From Oceanospirillaceae bacterium (GTDB lineage Bacteria; Pseudomonadota; Gammaproteobacteria; Pseudomonadales; Balneatricaceae): a stretch of DNA of 64,000 bases. Shown piece by piece: positions 8,382-18,201 of this stretch. The notes below the pieces were generated by a model, which worked only from the letters and a program-made list of their open reading frames with translations, made no database searches and was not told the DNA's origin. The position numbers and the translations under genes are program-made. How positions within the stretch are numbered: position 1 is the stretch's first letter; each line of letters opens with the position of its first letter. The stretch covers positions 1-64,000 of the forward strand of contig JABSQZ010000008.1 of assembly GCA_013215505.1 (NCBI GenBank), read 5' to 3'.

Positions 8382-10238
8382 ATGAATGATACCAATACCC
8401 CTTTAGTTGAAGTCAAAAACCTGGCAGTGACGTTCAAAGTTCATGATTCAGATATGACTGTGGTAAAAGATGTCAGTTTTAGCATCCCTCAGGGAAAAAC
8501 TGTCGCCATAGTCGGTGAATCAGGTTCGGGAAAATCTGTCACTGCTCAAGCTATTCTAGGCATACTACCCAGCAATGGTCGCATTTCTGGCGGCCAGATA
8601 AACTATTATAAAGACCAGCAAGTTATTGATATCGCGCAATTGCCAGTGCGCAGCAAAGAGATACAAGCGCTGCGCGGCAATGAGATCAGTATCATCTTTC
8701 AGGAGCCCATGGTTTCGCTGTCTCCAGTACATACTTTGCTAGATCAAATTGGTGAGGCACTAAAATTACACCGCAAAGTAACCAAAGCGCAAGTGCGTGA
8801 AAAAGTTCTGCAGATGCTGGAGAAGACCGGTTTTCCCCACCCGGAAAAAGCCCTAACTCAATATCCCTTTGAGCTATCTGGCGGACTGCGGCAGCGGGCG
8901 ATGATTTCCATGGCATTAATCTGCCAACCGGCACTGTTAATAGCCGATGAGCCAACCACCGCTTTAGACGTCACTATTCAAGCGCAAATTTTACAGTTAA
9001 TTAAATCTCTGCAACAAGAATTTGGCATGTCTGTGTTATTAATCACCCACGATCTCGGAGTAGTAGCCAATATGGCCGATGATGTCGTGGTGATGTTCCA
9101 CGGTGAAGTGGTAGAGCGCGGGCCAATACAAGCGCTGTTTAACGATCCGCAGCACCCCTATTTAAAAGCGCTGTTTGCCGCGATGCCGAGTTTTAATATG
9201 ACCGCCGGGGACCGGTTAACTGCCCTGCGTCCAGCCAAACACGATACTCAGGCACTGATGGAACGACGGGTACACTGGACCAAAGAGCAAAAAGCCCAGG
9301 GACCGCACTTATGTATCAAAGGATTACATCGTGAATTTAAATCCCGCCACGCTAAATGGCAGGGGGATAAACACGCCACTGTGGCGGTTTGTGACTTCAA
9401 TTTAGACATTGCAGTCGGAGAGTCATTTGGTCTCGTTGGCGAGAGTGGCTGCGGCAAAACCACCTTAGGTAAACTGCTGATGCAGGCTCTGACCCCCACC
9501 AGAGGCAGTATCCAGTACAATGACAAAGGAAATATTTTAGATCTGTGCGCGACCAAAGATGAGCAATTGCGAGACTTTCGTCCAAAAATGCAGTTTGTCT
9601 TCCAGGACCCTTTCAGCTCCTTAAGCCCACGTATGACAGTGCTGGATATACTGCGTGAACCTTTTATTATTCACGGCATCGGCGATGTAACATCACAAAC
9701 TGAACGCGCCCGTGAATTGATGAGAATGGTCGGCCTGGACGAACTCTTCCTGAGCCGCTATCCGCACAGTTTCTCCGGGGGGCAACGCCAGCGAATCAGC
9801 ATCGCCAGGGCGCTGGCTCTGGAACCCGATTTGTTGATACTGGATGAGCCGGTTTCAGCACTGGATGTATCAGTGCAGGCGCAGATCTTAAATTTACTTA
9901 AAGAGTTACAGCAAGAACTCGGCTTAACTTATCTGTTTATCAGTCACAATTTAGCAGTAGTTGATTATATCGCCGATAGGATCGGCGTTATGTGCCAGGG
10001 CCAGCTGGTGGAGATTGCACCCCGGGAAATACTCTTTAACGACCCCAAACACCCTTATACACACGCCCTGTTAGCCGCTATCCCCTTCGCTGATCTGAAT
10101 AACTTACTCGACCACTCACAGTTGGACAGGAGGCACATGGAGCCACACTACTGGCCGCAGCCCTACCGGCTGGAAGAAGGTAATATGGGTGTTTTGAAAG
10201 TTTGTGGTGAACAACATTTTGTCAGGGAGAGCAGCTAA
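8382..10238 (+). CDS. Peptide-type ABC transporter, fused double ATP-binding protein
   Basis: 618 residues from the ATG at 8382; a 26-codon upstream extension of the frame is AT-rich and lacks coding character. Two complete nucleotide-binding domains are joined in one chain, as in YejF and related proteins: Walker A GESGSGKS (about residues 45-52) and GESGCGKT (about 352-359), signatures LSGGLRQR and FSGGQRQR, Walker B LLIADEP and LLILDEP. Each domain ends with the oligopeptide-type region ([24 protein letters not shown]). It powers import through the two permeases downstream. Its stop codon overlaps the start of the binding-protein gene by one base (TAATG). Confidence 0.9.
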   Translation: MNDTNTPLVEVKNLAVTFKVHDSDMTVVKDVSFSIPQGKTVAIVGESGSGKSVTAQAILGILPSNGRISGGQINYYKDQQVIDIAQLPVRSKEIQALRGNEISIIFQEPMVSLSPVHTLLDQIGEALKLHRKVTKAQVREKVLQMLEKTGFPHPEKALTQYPFELSGGLRQRAMISMALICQPALLIADEPTTALDVTIQAQILQLIKSLQQEFGMSVLLITHDLGVVANMADDVVVMFHGEVVERGPIQALFNDPQHPYLKALFAAMPSFNMTAGDRLTALRPAKHDTQALMERRVHWTKEQKAQGPHLCIKGLHREFKSRHAKWQGDKHATVAVCDFNLDIAVGESFGLVGESGCGKTTLGKLLMQALTPTRGSIQYNDKGNILDLCATKDEQLRDFRPKMQFVFQDPFSSLSPRMTVLDILREPFIIHGIGDVTSQTERARELMRMVGLDELFLSRYPHSFSGGQRQRISIARALALEPDLLILDEPVSALDVSVQAQILNLLKELQQELGLTYLFISHNLAVVDYIADRIGVMCQGQLVEIAPREILFNDPKHPYTHALLAAIPFADLNNLLDHSQLDRRHMEPHYWPQPYRLEEGNMGVLKVCGEQHFVRESS

Positions 10239-12133
10239 TGCAGAAGTTCTACAACTTATTAGTCAGTGCATTAGCGATCAGCCTGATCACTGTGAGCCCG
10301 GCCAATGCAGCTTCGGAAGTGCCCTCACTGCTAAAATTGGTCGAGTCCGGCGCCCTGCCTCCCCTAGAGCAACGCCTGCCACTAGTGCCCGCCACGCCCT
10401 CCTTTGAAGGAAAGCAGATAGGCGAATACGGTGGCAGTATCAGGATGCTGATGGGCAAAGCTAAAGATATCCGACAGATGGTAGTCTACGGCTACTCTCG
10501 ACTGGTAGGCTACGACGACAAATTAAAACTACAGGCCGATATTCTGGAAAAAATTGAGGTTGAAGAAGGTCGCATCTTTACTTTGCACTTGCGACCCGGA
10601 CACCGCTGGTCGGACGGCGTCCCCTTTACCTCAGAAGACTTTCGCTTCTACTGGCAAGACAAAGCCACTCACCCGGTACTGGCCCCCTACGGTCCTCCAA
10701 AGTCGATGATGCGCAGCGATGAAATCCCGCGCTTTAAAGTGATAGATACTTACACTGTGCGCTACACCTGGAAAAAACCCAACCCGTATTTTCTTCCCGC
10801 TCTCGCCGGTCCCAGCCCTCTTTTTATCTATATGCCGGCTCACTATATGAAGCAGTTCCACGCCGACTACATGAGTAAAGAGGAGATGGAAGCAAAAATA
10901 GCTGCAGCGAAAAAGCGTAACTGGCGAGGGCTGTTTGTCGATAGAGGTCGACAGTATAAGTTGACCAACCCTAAGCTGCCGACGCTGCAACCTTGGATGA
11001 ATACTACCAAGCCCCCCTCGGAGCGCTTTGTCTTCAAACGCAACCCCTACTTTCACCGGGTTGATCCCAAGGGCCGTCAGCTGCCTTATATAGACGAAGT
11101 TATCATCAGCATTTCCTCCAGTGGCCTAGTACCGGCAAAGGCCGGATCAGGAGACGCGGATCTCCAAGCGCGCTATCTGCGCTTAGACAATTTCACTTTC
11201 CTCAAAGCCGGTGAAGAGAAGAACAACTTCAAGGTCAAGATATGGGGGACCGGGCGCGGTGCCCATGTAGCGCTCTACCCCAATTTAAATGCCAAAGACC
11301 CTAAGTGGCGAGCATTGTTGCAAAACCCCGATTTTCGTCGGGCGCTGTCGGTAGCGGTGAACCGTGAGGAAATCAATCAAGTTGTATACTTCGGCCTGGC
11401 TATTCCCATGGCTAACACACTGCTGCCTCAGAGCCCGTTATACAAAGAAGAATACGCCAGTGCCTGGTCTCAATATGATCCAGCTCTGGCTAACCAATTA
11501 TTGGATAATATCGGCTTAACTGAAAAAAATTCGCGAGGTATCCGCCTGTTTGCCGACGGTAGTCCGGTGGAAATGATCGTCCAGACCGCCGGTGAGAGTA
11601 CCGAAGAAACCGATGTCCTGGCACTGGTCAAAGACAGCTGGCACCGGGTCGGCGTTCAGATCTACGTCAAACCTATTCAGCGGGAGGTATTTCGCAACCG
11701 AGTATACTCCGGGGCTGCGCTGATGAGCACCTGGTTCGGCTTACCCAATGGCCTGCCGGTTGCCGGGATGAGCCCACAGCAGATGGCGCCTACCCGACAA
11801 GATCAATACCAGTGGTCGCAGTGGGGCAGATATTTTGAAACTGGCGAGGGTGACCCACCTTCTCTGCCAGAAGTACAAGAGCTAATCCGCTTAAACGATG
11901 CCTGGGCCCTGGCCAGCAACGAGGCTCAACAGACTGAAATCTGGCATAAAATGTTAGCTATTCACGCCCAGCAAGTGTATTCCATAGGCTTAATCAGTGG
12001 TATTTTACAGCCAGTAGTGGTTAATAAAGACTTGCGCAACGTACCCGAGAAAGCCTTTTACAATTGGAATCCCGGCGCCTTTTTCGGCATTTATAATATG
12101 CCGAGCTTTTGGTACCAAAAGGAGGCTGAGTAA
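10238..12133 (+). CDS. Periplasmic solute-binding protein, family 5 (peptide-type)
   Basis: 631 residues with a signal peptide (hydrophobic core at residues 7-20, Ala-X-Ala site at 22-24). RPGHRWSDGVPFTSEDF near residue 122 is the hallmark of SBP_bac_5 proteins that bind peptides, nickel or opines. It is longer than OppA/DppA (about 540), with insertions around residues 215-270, so the ligand may not be a simple di- or oligopeptide. It is coupled to the ATPase gene (TAATG) and to the first permease gene (TAATG at 12131-12135). Confidence 0.88.
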   Translation: MQKFYNLLVSALAISLITVSPANAASEVPSLLKLVESGALPPLEQRLPLVPATPSFEGKQIGEYGGSIRMLMGKAKDIRQMVVYGYSRLVGYDDKLKLQADILEKIEVEEGRIFTLHLRPGHRWSDGVPFTSEDFRFYWQDKATHPVLAPYGPPKSMMRSDEIPRFKVIDTYTVRYTWKKPNPYFLPALAGPSPLFIYMPAHYMKQFHADYMSKEEMEAKIAAAKKRNWRGLFVDRGRQYKLTNPKLPTLQPWMNTTKPPSERFVFKRNPYFHRVDPKGRQLPYIDEVIISISSSGLVPAKAGSGDADLQARYLRLDNFTFLKAGEEKNNFKVKIWGTGRGAHVALYPNLNAKDPKWRALLQNPDFRRALSVAVNREEINQVVYFGLAIPMANTLLPQSPLYKEEYASAWSQYDPALANQLLDNIGLTEKNSRGIRLFADGSPVEMIVQTAGESTEETDVLALVKDSWHRVGVQIYVKPIQREVFRNRVYSGAALMSTWFGLPNGLPVAGMSPQQMAPTRQDQYQWSQWGRYFETGEGDPPSLPEVQELIRLNDAWALASNEAQQTEIWHKMLAIHAQQVYSIGLISGILQPVVVNKDLRNVPEKAFYNWNPGAFFGIYNMPSFWYQKEAE

Positions 12134-13131
12134 TGCCTAGCTATATCATAAAACGCATCTTGACCATGATACCGACCTTGATCGTTATCAGCATTTTAGT
12201 GTTTATCATTATCCAGTTGCCACCGGGAGACTATCTGGAGAGTCACATCGCTGAACTGGAGAGCCAGGGTGAAACTGTCGATCCGCAGCAAATTGCTTTC
12301 TTGCGTGAAGAATACGGTTTGGACAAGCCTATGTGGGAGCAGTATATTGTCTGGATCAGCGGTTTTGTGCAGGGTGATTTGGGGTTTTCGTTTGAATACA
12401 ACTTGCCGGTTTCTGAAGTGGTAGGCGATAGAATGTGGTTAACTATCTTAGTCTCATTCTTCACTATTTTAGTGACTTGGCTAATCGCCTTCCCAATCGG
12501 CATGTACTCTGCCACCCATCCGTACAGCTGGGGAGATTACGGCCTCACCTTCCTCGGTTTCCTCGGACTCGCCATCCCTAATTTCCTGTTGGCGCTAGTG
12601 CTGCTATACCTGGCCAATCAATATTTTGGCACCTCCATCGGCGGTTTAATGGACAGTGAATTCATCGACCAGCCCTGGAGTTGGGATAAGTTCGTTTCAG
12701 TTTTGGAACACTTGTGGATTCCGGTATTGGTCATAGGTACCTCGGGAACTGCCGGGATGATCCGCAGGTTGCGCGCCAATTTGCTGGACGAGTTGCGCAA
12801 ACCTTATGTGGTCACTGCCAGAGCGAAAGGCATGGGTGAGTTCAGACTGTTAACTAAATATCCACTGCGGCTGTCGCTGAACTTCTTTATCGCCGATATT
12901 GGCAGCTTGCTGCCGAGTGTTATCTCAGGTGCAGAAGTGGTGGCGGTGGTCTTATCACTGCCGACCACTGGCCCAATTTTACTGGCGGCACTACAGAGCC
13001 AGGATATGTACTTAGCCGGTTCTTTCCTGATGTTTTTAGCCATACTGACAGTAGTCGGAGTGCTGGTGTCTGATATCGCCTTAGCTATGTTAGACCCACG
13101 AATTCGCTTACATGGGGGGATTGAAAAATGA
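12133..13131 (+). CDS. ABC transporter permease, OppB/DppB type
   Basis: 332 residues. The first membrane helix (TMIPTLIVISILVFIII) is followed by a periplasmic segment and the conserved LREEYGLDKPMWEQYI, then five further helices; the ATPase-coupling loop is ARAKGMGEFRLL near residue 233. It is the first of two inner-membrane subunits of the peptide-type importer. The stop overlaps the start of the next permease gene (ATGA at 13128). Confidence 0.9.
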   Translation: MPSYIIKRILTMIPTLIVISILVFIIIQLPPGDYLESHIAELESQGETVDPQQIAFLREEYGLDKPMWEQYIVWISGFVQGDLGFSFEYNLPVSEVVGDRMWLTILVSFFTILVTWLIAFPIGMYSATHPYSWGDYGLTFLGFLGLAIPNFLLALVLLYLANQYFGTSIGGLMDSEFIDQPWSWDKFVSVLEHLWIPVLVIGTSGTAGMIRRLRANLLDELRKPYVVTARAKGMGEFRLLTKYPLRLSLNFFIADIGSLLPSVISGAEVVAVVLSLPTTGPILLAALQSQDMYLAGSFLMFLAILTVVGVLVSDIALAMLDPRIRLHGGIEK

Positions 13132-14276
13132 ATAAACACTGGGTCAGCGACAAACCTTTTAATCCCTATGTCAGCGAAGAAATTACCGCGGAGCAGGAAA
13201 AATTTTTCCTCGCTTCCCAGTGGACTTTAATCTGGTGGAAGTTTAAAAAACACAAAGTGGCAATGTTCTCAATGTTTTTCTTAGTGGCGATCTACTTTGT
13301 GGCTGCATTCGCAGAGTTCTTCGCTCCCTATGCTCTGGAGAGCCGAAACACCCAAAAGATCTACTCGCCGCCGCAACAAGTGCATTTCTTTGCCGATGGC
13401 AGTCTCACCCGGCCCTATGTGACTGGCTGGGATTACAAGCTGAATCTGCAGCAGTTACTGCGCGAATACAAAGAAGATCCGAGCAAGCGCTACCCAGTGC
13501 AGTTTTTCTGCCAGGGAGATGAATATAAACTCTGGGGAATGATTAACGCCTCTACGCACCTGATGTGTGTCGACAGCCCCGGTACTTTGTATATTTTGGG
13601 TACCGACCGGCTAGGGCATGATATGTTGTCGCGGATTATCTACGGCGCCAGGATATCTCTGACTATCGGCCTGATTGGTATCTTGCTCAGCTTCACATTG
13701 GGATTGACACTCGGCGGACTCGCTGGTTTCTACGGCGGCTGGATAGATCACGCGGTACAGAGAACCACAGAAGTTATCCGCTCATTCCCGGAGCTACCAC
13801 TGTGGATGGCGCTTTCGGCGCTGTTGCCACTGACCTGGAGTCCGCTGTGGATCTTCTTTGGTATCACCTTGATACTGGCAATGATGGACTGGACCGGACT
13901 GGCCAGGGCGGTGCGCGCTAAGATACTGTCACTGCGTGAGGAAGATTATACTTCAGCGGCACTGCTGATGGGCGCAACTCCAGCACGGGTCATCAGAAAA
14001 CACATGATGCCGAGCTTTTTCAGTCACCTGATCGCCTCGGCATCGCTGTCGATTCCGGCGATGATACTTGGCGAGACTGCACTGTCGTTTTTGGGCCTGG
14101 GACTGCGACCGCCTATCACCAGTTGGGGGGTGCTCTTAAATGAGGCACAAAACATCAACAATGTCGCTGTCTACCCCTGGCTGATGCTGCCGGTGGTACC
14201 CGTCATTATTGTCATCCTCGCTTTCAACTTTATGGGCGATGGGCTGCGCGACGCCGCCGACCCCTACCACCACTAA
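13128..14276 (+). CDS. ABC transporter permease, OppC/YejE type
   Basis: 382 residues. An N-terminal helix (near residues 42-62) is separated from the remaining helices by a periplasmic insertion of about 100 residues, as in YejE-like permeases. The core begins with LGTDRLGHDMLSRIIYGARISL near residue 160, and the coupling loop has AALLMGATPARVIRKHM near residue 282. It ends with DGLRDAADP, the usual C-terminus. It is the last gene of the four-gene importer operon (ATPase, binding protein, two permeases). Confidence 0.9.
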   Translation: MNKHWVSDKPFNPYVSEEITAEQEKFFLASQWTLIWWKFKKHKVAMFSMFFLVAIYFVAAFAEFFAPYALESRNTQKIYSPPQQVHFFADGSLTRPYVTGWDYKLNLQQLLREYKEDPSKRYPVQFFCQGDEYKLWGMINASTHLMCVDSPGTLYILGTDRLGHDMLSRIIYGARISLTIGLIGILLSFTLGLTLGGLAGFYGGWIDHAVQRTTEVIRSFPELPLWMALSALLPLTWSPLWIFFGITLILAMMDWTGLARAVRAKILSLREEDYTSAALLMGATPARVIRKHMMPSFFSHLIASASLSIPAMILGETALSFLGLGLRPPITSWGVLLNEAQNINNVAVYPWLMLPVVPVIIVILAFNFMGDGLRDAADPYHH

Positions 14277-14285
14277 GGTAGCAGC

Positions 14286-14329
14286 AAGATGCGAACAAGT
14301 CCGCAGGGTCTCTGACTTATTCGCATCTT
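14286..14329. repeat. GCGAAYAAGTC palindrome (REP-like), copy 1
   Basis: Arms AAGATGCGAACAAGTC (14286-14301) and GACTTATTCGCATCTT (14314-14329) pair with a single C/A mismatch around a 12-base loop. It lies 10 bases after the permease stop codon and could act as a transcript-stabilising hairpin or a weak terminator (no T-run). The same core recurs at 21386-21425 and at both ends of the element at 31114-31489. Confidence 0.7.
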
Positions 14330-14599
14330 CCTCCAGCAACCGCACAAGCTTCAACTATACTGAAGTTATTGTCGGTGCAGCGGCTGCATCTTATCCTACC
14401 ATTGCGAGCAATTGAGCTGTGACTGCTCGGCTGGTAGATACTCAATATTAATCTGCATGATTGTCTAATTGGCTGGCGTGGGAGTGCCCCCACTACCCTC
14501 GTCACCAGCACAAAGGAGCAGACTATTCCACTTCCACCCTTAGACACCCGTGGGCTGGGCCCAATTGTAAGGCTTCGCGCTGCCATCATTGAGAAATGG

Positions 14600-15346
14600 G
14601 TGGCCAGACGCAACCGCATTGCCGAGGAAAAACTCAAAGCAATCCCCAACTTGTGGTCTGAGATGTTGCAGTACACGCATAGCTCCGACGTAACTGGCGC
14701 CTCAATGTCAGATTTCCTGACCCTCTATGAGTATGTGCGAATTCACAAACCTACCGAAATTTTAGAGTTTGGTACTGGGGTAAGCAGTGTAGTGCTGGCA
14801 CATGCACTACTGGAAAATGCCGCCGATGGCCATTCGCTGGGACGTATTACCTCGATGGAGGAGGATTTGTACTGGCACCGCAAAGCCGCTGATAATTTGC
14901 CAGACAAACACAGACAGATCATAGACTTAGTGCACAGCCCTAAAGTGGACGGATTTTATAAACTGTTTCGCGGTGTCCGATACAATGAAATCCCCGATCG
15001 CCCCTACGATTTCGTATTCTCAGATGGGCCGGAGCGTCACTCACCGATTAATAATGACAAACTTTTTGACTTGGATCTGATTCTCATCGTACTGCGCTCA
15101 AACAGACCTATTTACGCTATTGTCGATAATCACTACCTGACATTTTATATATTGCAAAAAGTATTCGGCCTTAAACACGCTCGCTACAGTGTCTCTCACC
15201 GGCTGATGTTCGTCGGACCGGTCAACGCAGATCAGGCCCGGCATTTACGCAAGGAAAACTTTGTCCCAGATCTGAGGCTCTTTAGCCGTACGGAGCTGAA
15301 GCTGCGTATGGCTCTCGATGAAGAGGCACCGCTGCACAGAGACTGA
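14600..15346 (+). CDS. SAM-dependent methyltransferase-like protein
   Basis: 248 residues from the GTG at 14600. ILEFGTGVSSVVLAHAL (residues 54-70) is a Rossmann motif I, SMEED follows as the post-I acidic strand end, and YDFVFSDGPERHSPIN near residue 139 occupies the motif IV position, so this resembles class I methyltransferases of the Methyltransf_24 type. The frame stays open upstream to 14438 and looks protein-like back to about 14525 (LDTRGLGPIVRLRAA), where AAAGGAG precedes an ATT codon at 6-base spacing; no ATG, GTG or TTG occurs in that extension. The true start may therefore be non-standard. The substrate is unknown; it lies between the peptide importer and pepB. Confidence 0.6.
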   Translation: MARRNRIAEEKLKAIPNLWSEMLQYTHSSDVTGASMSDFLTLYEYVRIHKPTEILEFGTGVSSVVLAHALLENAADGHSLGRITSMEEDLYWHRKAADNLPDKHRQIIDLVHSPKVDGFYKLFRGVRYNEIPDRPYDFVFSDGPERHSPINNDKLFDLDLILIVLRSNRPIYAIVDNHYLTFYILQKVFGLKHARYSVSHRLMFVGPVNADQARHLRKENFVPDLRLFSRTELKLRMALDEEAPLHRD

Positions 15347-15564
15347 GATATTTGCCAATAAGCCCGGCAGAATTGTTGCCAATACGCCGCAACAACTTTC
15401 TCAGCTAAGAGTAAATACTCTCACTTACATGCCTAAAACCCGATATATTCAGACACCTTAGAGCAAATAGTTGCAGATACAACTTACTTTCTCAGTACAC
15501 TGGACATCTTTAAATCTAATACTTATGCTCTACAACTTCACAACATATTTTATAGGACATTATT

Positions 15565-16863
15565 ATGAGCCGGGTACTAGAAGTTTCTCTCTCTACTGAA
15601 CAAATTGACGCTATTTGGGGCACTGATAATCATATTGCCTTCAACGGCGCAGGCGCCACTATTCATTTAGCAGATCTTACAGATAACACCGCCAATGTAG
15701 AAAAGATCCAACAGTGCGCCCGCGCTATCACTAAGATGAAGATTACCGCGATTAAACTCAGTGGCGATTGGTCTCTGGAAGCTCAGTGGCACTTCTGGCA
15801 GGGAGCCTACGACGCTAAAGGAACCCCTGAAATTGATTTTGCTGCACTGCCGGCAGCACAGAGCCAGGCACTGCAAGACAGAATCAGCGTCTACAACTGG
15901 GTCAAGCAGATAGTCAACCAGACTCCCGAAGAGCTGTCGCCGATGAAGCTAGCGGAGCAGGCGGCAGAATATTTGACCAGTTTAGCGCCGGCGGCAGTCA
16001 GTTATAAGATCATCAGTGGTGAGCAGTTACAGCAACAAGGCTATGTTGGCATTCACGGTGTCGGCCGCGGCAGCGACCGGCCCCCTGCCCTATTAGAGCT
16101 CGATTACTGCCCGGCTGGCTGTGCAGAAGATGTCCCTGCCGCCGCTTTAGTTGGCAAGGGCATCACCTTTGATACCGGCGGCTACAGCATGAAATCTTCG
16201 CTGGGCATGTTGAATATGAAATGTGATATGGGTGGCGCCGCCACCGTCACAGGTGCCCTGGCACTAGCGATACTCAACGGTCTGCAAAAGCGCGTCAAAC
16301 TGTACTTGTGCTGTGCAGAGAACATGGTAAGCGGCCACGCCTACAAGCTCTCGGACATTTTAGAGTACCGCAACGGGGTCAGCGTTGAAGTCGTCAATAC
16401 CGACGCTGAAGGTCGCCTGGTATTGGCCGATGGCCTGATCGATGCCAGTGCCTCACTGGCGCCGATTATCATAGATGCAGCGACTTTGACAGGTGCAGCG
16501 TTGACCGCCATGGGCGATGAATACAACGCGCTATTTTGTATGGACGACTCTCTGGCGCAGCAATTTGATGCTATCGCCAAGCGTGAATACGACCTGACCT
16601 GGCGCCTGCCACTCACCGCTAAACATGCATTCAAATGCCCATCTGACTACGCTGATACTGCTAATAGCCGCGCAGTACCCGGTGGCGGCACAGGTGGTGC
16701 CAGCAATGCTGCGGGCTTCTTGTCGCGCTTTGTACAAAGACCCGACACTTGGATCCACCTCGATCTGGCCGCCTGCTTTGTCCCCAGTGCCAACAGTTTG
16801 TGGTCAGCCGGTTCCAACGGCCGCGGGGTTCGCAGTATTGCCGCTTTTCTAAATCAGCTCTAA
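15565..16863 (+). CDS. pepB: Aminopeptidase B (peptidase family M17)
   Basis: 432 residues, close to E. coli PepB (427). The M17 signature NTDAEGRLVLADGL near residue 276, the metal-ligand segment GKGITFDTGGYSMKSS near residue 195 and CDMGGAATVTGALA are intact; the N-terminus (LSTEQIDAIWG) and the GYVGIHGVGRGS block match PepB rather than PepA. It is a cytosolic two-metal exopeptidase that releases N-terminal residues. Its position after a peptide-type importer fits use of imported peptides as nutrients. The start is preceded by TATAGGACATT. Confidence 0.93.
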   Translation: MSRVLEVSLSTEQIDAIWGTDNHIAFNGAGATIHLADLTDNTANVEKIQQCARAITKMKITAIKLSGDWSLEAQWHFWQGAYDAKGTPEIDFAALPAAQSQALQDRISVYNWVKQIVNQTPEELSPMKLAEQAAEYLTSLAPAAVSYKIISGEQLQQQGYVGIHGVGRGSDRPPALLELDYCPAGCAEDVPAAALVGKGITFDTGGYSMKSSLGMLNMKCDMGGAATVTGALALAILNGLQKRVKLYLCCAENMVSGHAYKLSDILEYRNGVSVEVVNTDAEGRLVLADGLIDASASLAPIIIDAATLTGAALTAMGDEYNALFCMDDSLAQQFDAIAKREYDLTWRLPLTAKHAFKCPSDYADTANSRAVPGGGTGGASNAAGFLSRFVQRPDTWIHLDLAACFVPSANSLWSAGSNGRGVRSIAAFLNQL

Positions 16864-16881
16864 TTAATTTCAATCCATAAG

Positions 16882-16932
16882 TACCCAAGATACTTGCTAT
16901 GCAACCTGAAAATATGTGACTTATCTTGGGTA
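16882..16932 (+). terminator. Hairpin downstream of pepB
   Basis: Perfect 11-base arms TACCCAAGATA (16882-16892) and TATCTTGGGTA (16922-16932) enclose a 29-base loop, starting 19 bases after the pepB stop. There is no strong T-run after it, so it is either a weak terminator or a 3'-end stabiliser. Confidence 0.45.
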
Positions 16933-17177
16933 TTATCTAGCCGATTTATCCGTCATTCGCTGCCCTTTTGATTATTTAATAATCTACTTCTCTAAAAATA
17001 GTTTGAATTTTAATCAGCTCAGATTACCTTTTAACAGTAAACAGCTGCAGGAATATTTGTTGCTACAGCAACTACTTTTCCCTATTATCCCTATACTGGC
17101 TCTCTTAAACCGCATAAAATCGCTTTTTGTGCTATTTTTAAGCAGCAGATATTGACTCTATTTTATCCACTAATATG
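16933..17177. other. AT-rich gap, no gene supported
   Basis: AT-rich intergenic sequence between the pepB hairpin and the regulatory region of the next operon. A 79-codon frame (16916-17155) is Leu/Ile/Phe-rich in line with base composition, begins inside the pepB hairpin and has no ribosome-binding site; I do not count it as a gene. Confidence 0.5.
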
Positions 17178-17276
17178 CCCGCAAACGCAAAAGGGGCTTG
17201 CATTTGCAGGTTAAAAAAGTTTCAATGCGAAACTTGTCTTGCAAAATGCTTTATACTTAAAACAGTTTGCATTTTT
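17178..17276 (+). promoter_or_regulatory. Leader region with two hairpins before the amino-acid importer operon
   Basis: First hairpin: 13-base arms at 17178-17190 and 17198-17210 (CCCGCAAACGCAA / TTGCATTTGCAGG) with two mismatches. Second hairpin: AAGTTTC (17217-17223) and GAAACTT (17229-17235), perfect with a 5-base loop. A TATACT hexamer at 17252-17257 could be a -10 box. TTGCA recurs in the first hairpin (17198), at 17239 and at 17267, a spacing that could be regulator half-sites. Which elements act as operator, terminator or leader structure cannot be settled by eye. Confidence 0.35.
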
Positions 17277-17358
17277 AAGAGGTTCTACAAGAGCCGATAA
17301 AAATATCCATAATAATAAAGGCTAAAGCTCTGCATTAATTCACTGTTCCCTACAAGGG

Positions 17359-18201
17359 ATGAGTAATGCGCCAAAAGAGAGTTGCCACACAGGAGATTAT
17401 TCCTTGATCAAAGTCGATGCTATTTCCAAGCATTTTGGCGGTGTTCGAGCAATCGATAATGTGAGCTTTGAAATTAAAAAAGGCTCTATTACCGGTTTAA
17501 TTGGCCCTAACGGTGCCGGAAAAACCACGATGTTCAATACTATTGCCGGCCTGCACAAACCTACTCACGGCCGCATCTTACTCGATAATGAAGATATGGA
17601 AGGCTTAGAGCCGCACCAGCTTTTCGATCGAGGTTTACTGCGCACCTTCCAGCTCGCCCATGAATTTTCCACTATGACCGTGCTAGAGAACCTAATGATG
17701 GTTCCAGCTAATCAGTTGGGTGAAAAGTTAGTCAATACCTGGATTCGCCGCAGCGCAATCAAAAAACAAGAGCGCGAGATTCGCCAAAAAGCCGAAGAAG
17801 TCATAGATTTTCTGAAGATTGGTCACATGGCCCGGGAATTAGCGGGTAACCTTTCAGGTGGTCAAAAGAAACTCTTGGAACTGGGTCGCACTATGATGGT
17901 CGATGCCAAAGTCGTATTGCTCGACGAAGTGGGCGCCGGGGTCAACCGCACCTTACTCGCCGAGATCGGTGACGCTATCATTAAACTCAATAAAGAGCGC
18001 GGCTACACTTTTTGCATGATAGAGCACGATATGGATTTTATCGCCAGACTCTGTGATCCGGTGATAGTCATGGCGGACGGCAAAATTTTAGCGCAGGGCA
18101 CTGCTGAGGAAGTCACCAGCAATGAAACAGTGATCGAAGCTTATTTGGGCACGGGTTTGAAAAACAAAAAACCAGCGGCTGACAGCGAGGCCAGATCATG
18201 A
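17359..18201 (+). CDS. Branched-chain amino acid-type ABC transporter, ATPase LivG-like
   Basis: 280 residues from the ATG at 17359. Walker A GPNGAGKTT near residue 50, signature LSGGQKKLLELGRT near residue 165 and Walker B VVLLDEVGAGVN near residue 185 (DEV where DEP is usual). The ATG has AAGGG directly abutting it, too close for a good ribosome site, whereas an in-frame TTG at 17404 is preceded by AGGAG at 8-base spacing and gives a start at LIKVDAISKHFGG, as in most LivG proteins; either may be used. It overlaps the LivF-like gene by 4 bases. It is the first gene of a five-gene importer. Confidence 0.88.
   Translation: MSNAPKESCHTGDYSLIKVDAISKHFGGVRAIDNVSFEIKKGSITGLIGPNGAGKTTMFNTIAGLHKPTHGRILLDNEDMEGLEPHQLFDRGLLRTFQLAHEFSTMTVLENLMMVPANQLGEKLVNTWIRRSAIKKQEREIRQKAEEVIDFLKIGHMARELAGNLSGGQKKLLELGRTMMVDAKVVLLDEVGAGVNRTLLAEIGDAIIKLNKERGYTFCMIEHDMDFIARLCDPVIVMADGKILAQGTAEEVTSNETVIEAYLGTGLKNKKPAADSEARS

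Noticed and set aside
16916-17155. 79-codon frame between pepB and the amino-acid importer
   Set aside because: Starts inside a hairpin, no ribosome-binding site, and composition explained by AT-rich DNA.
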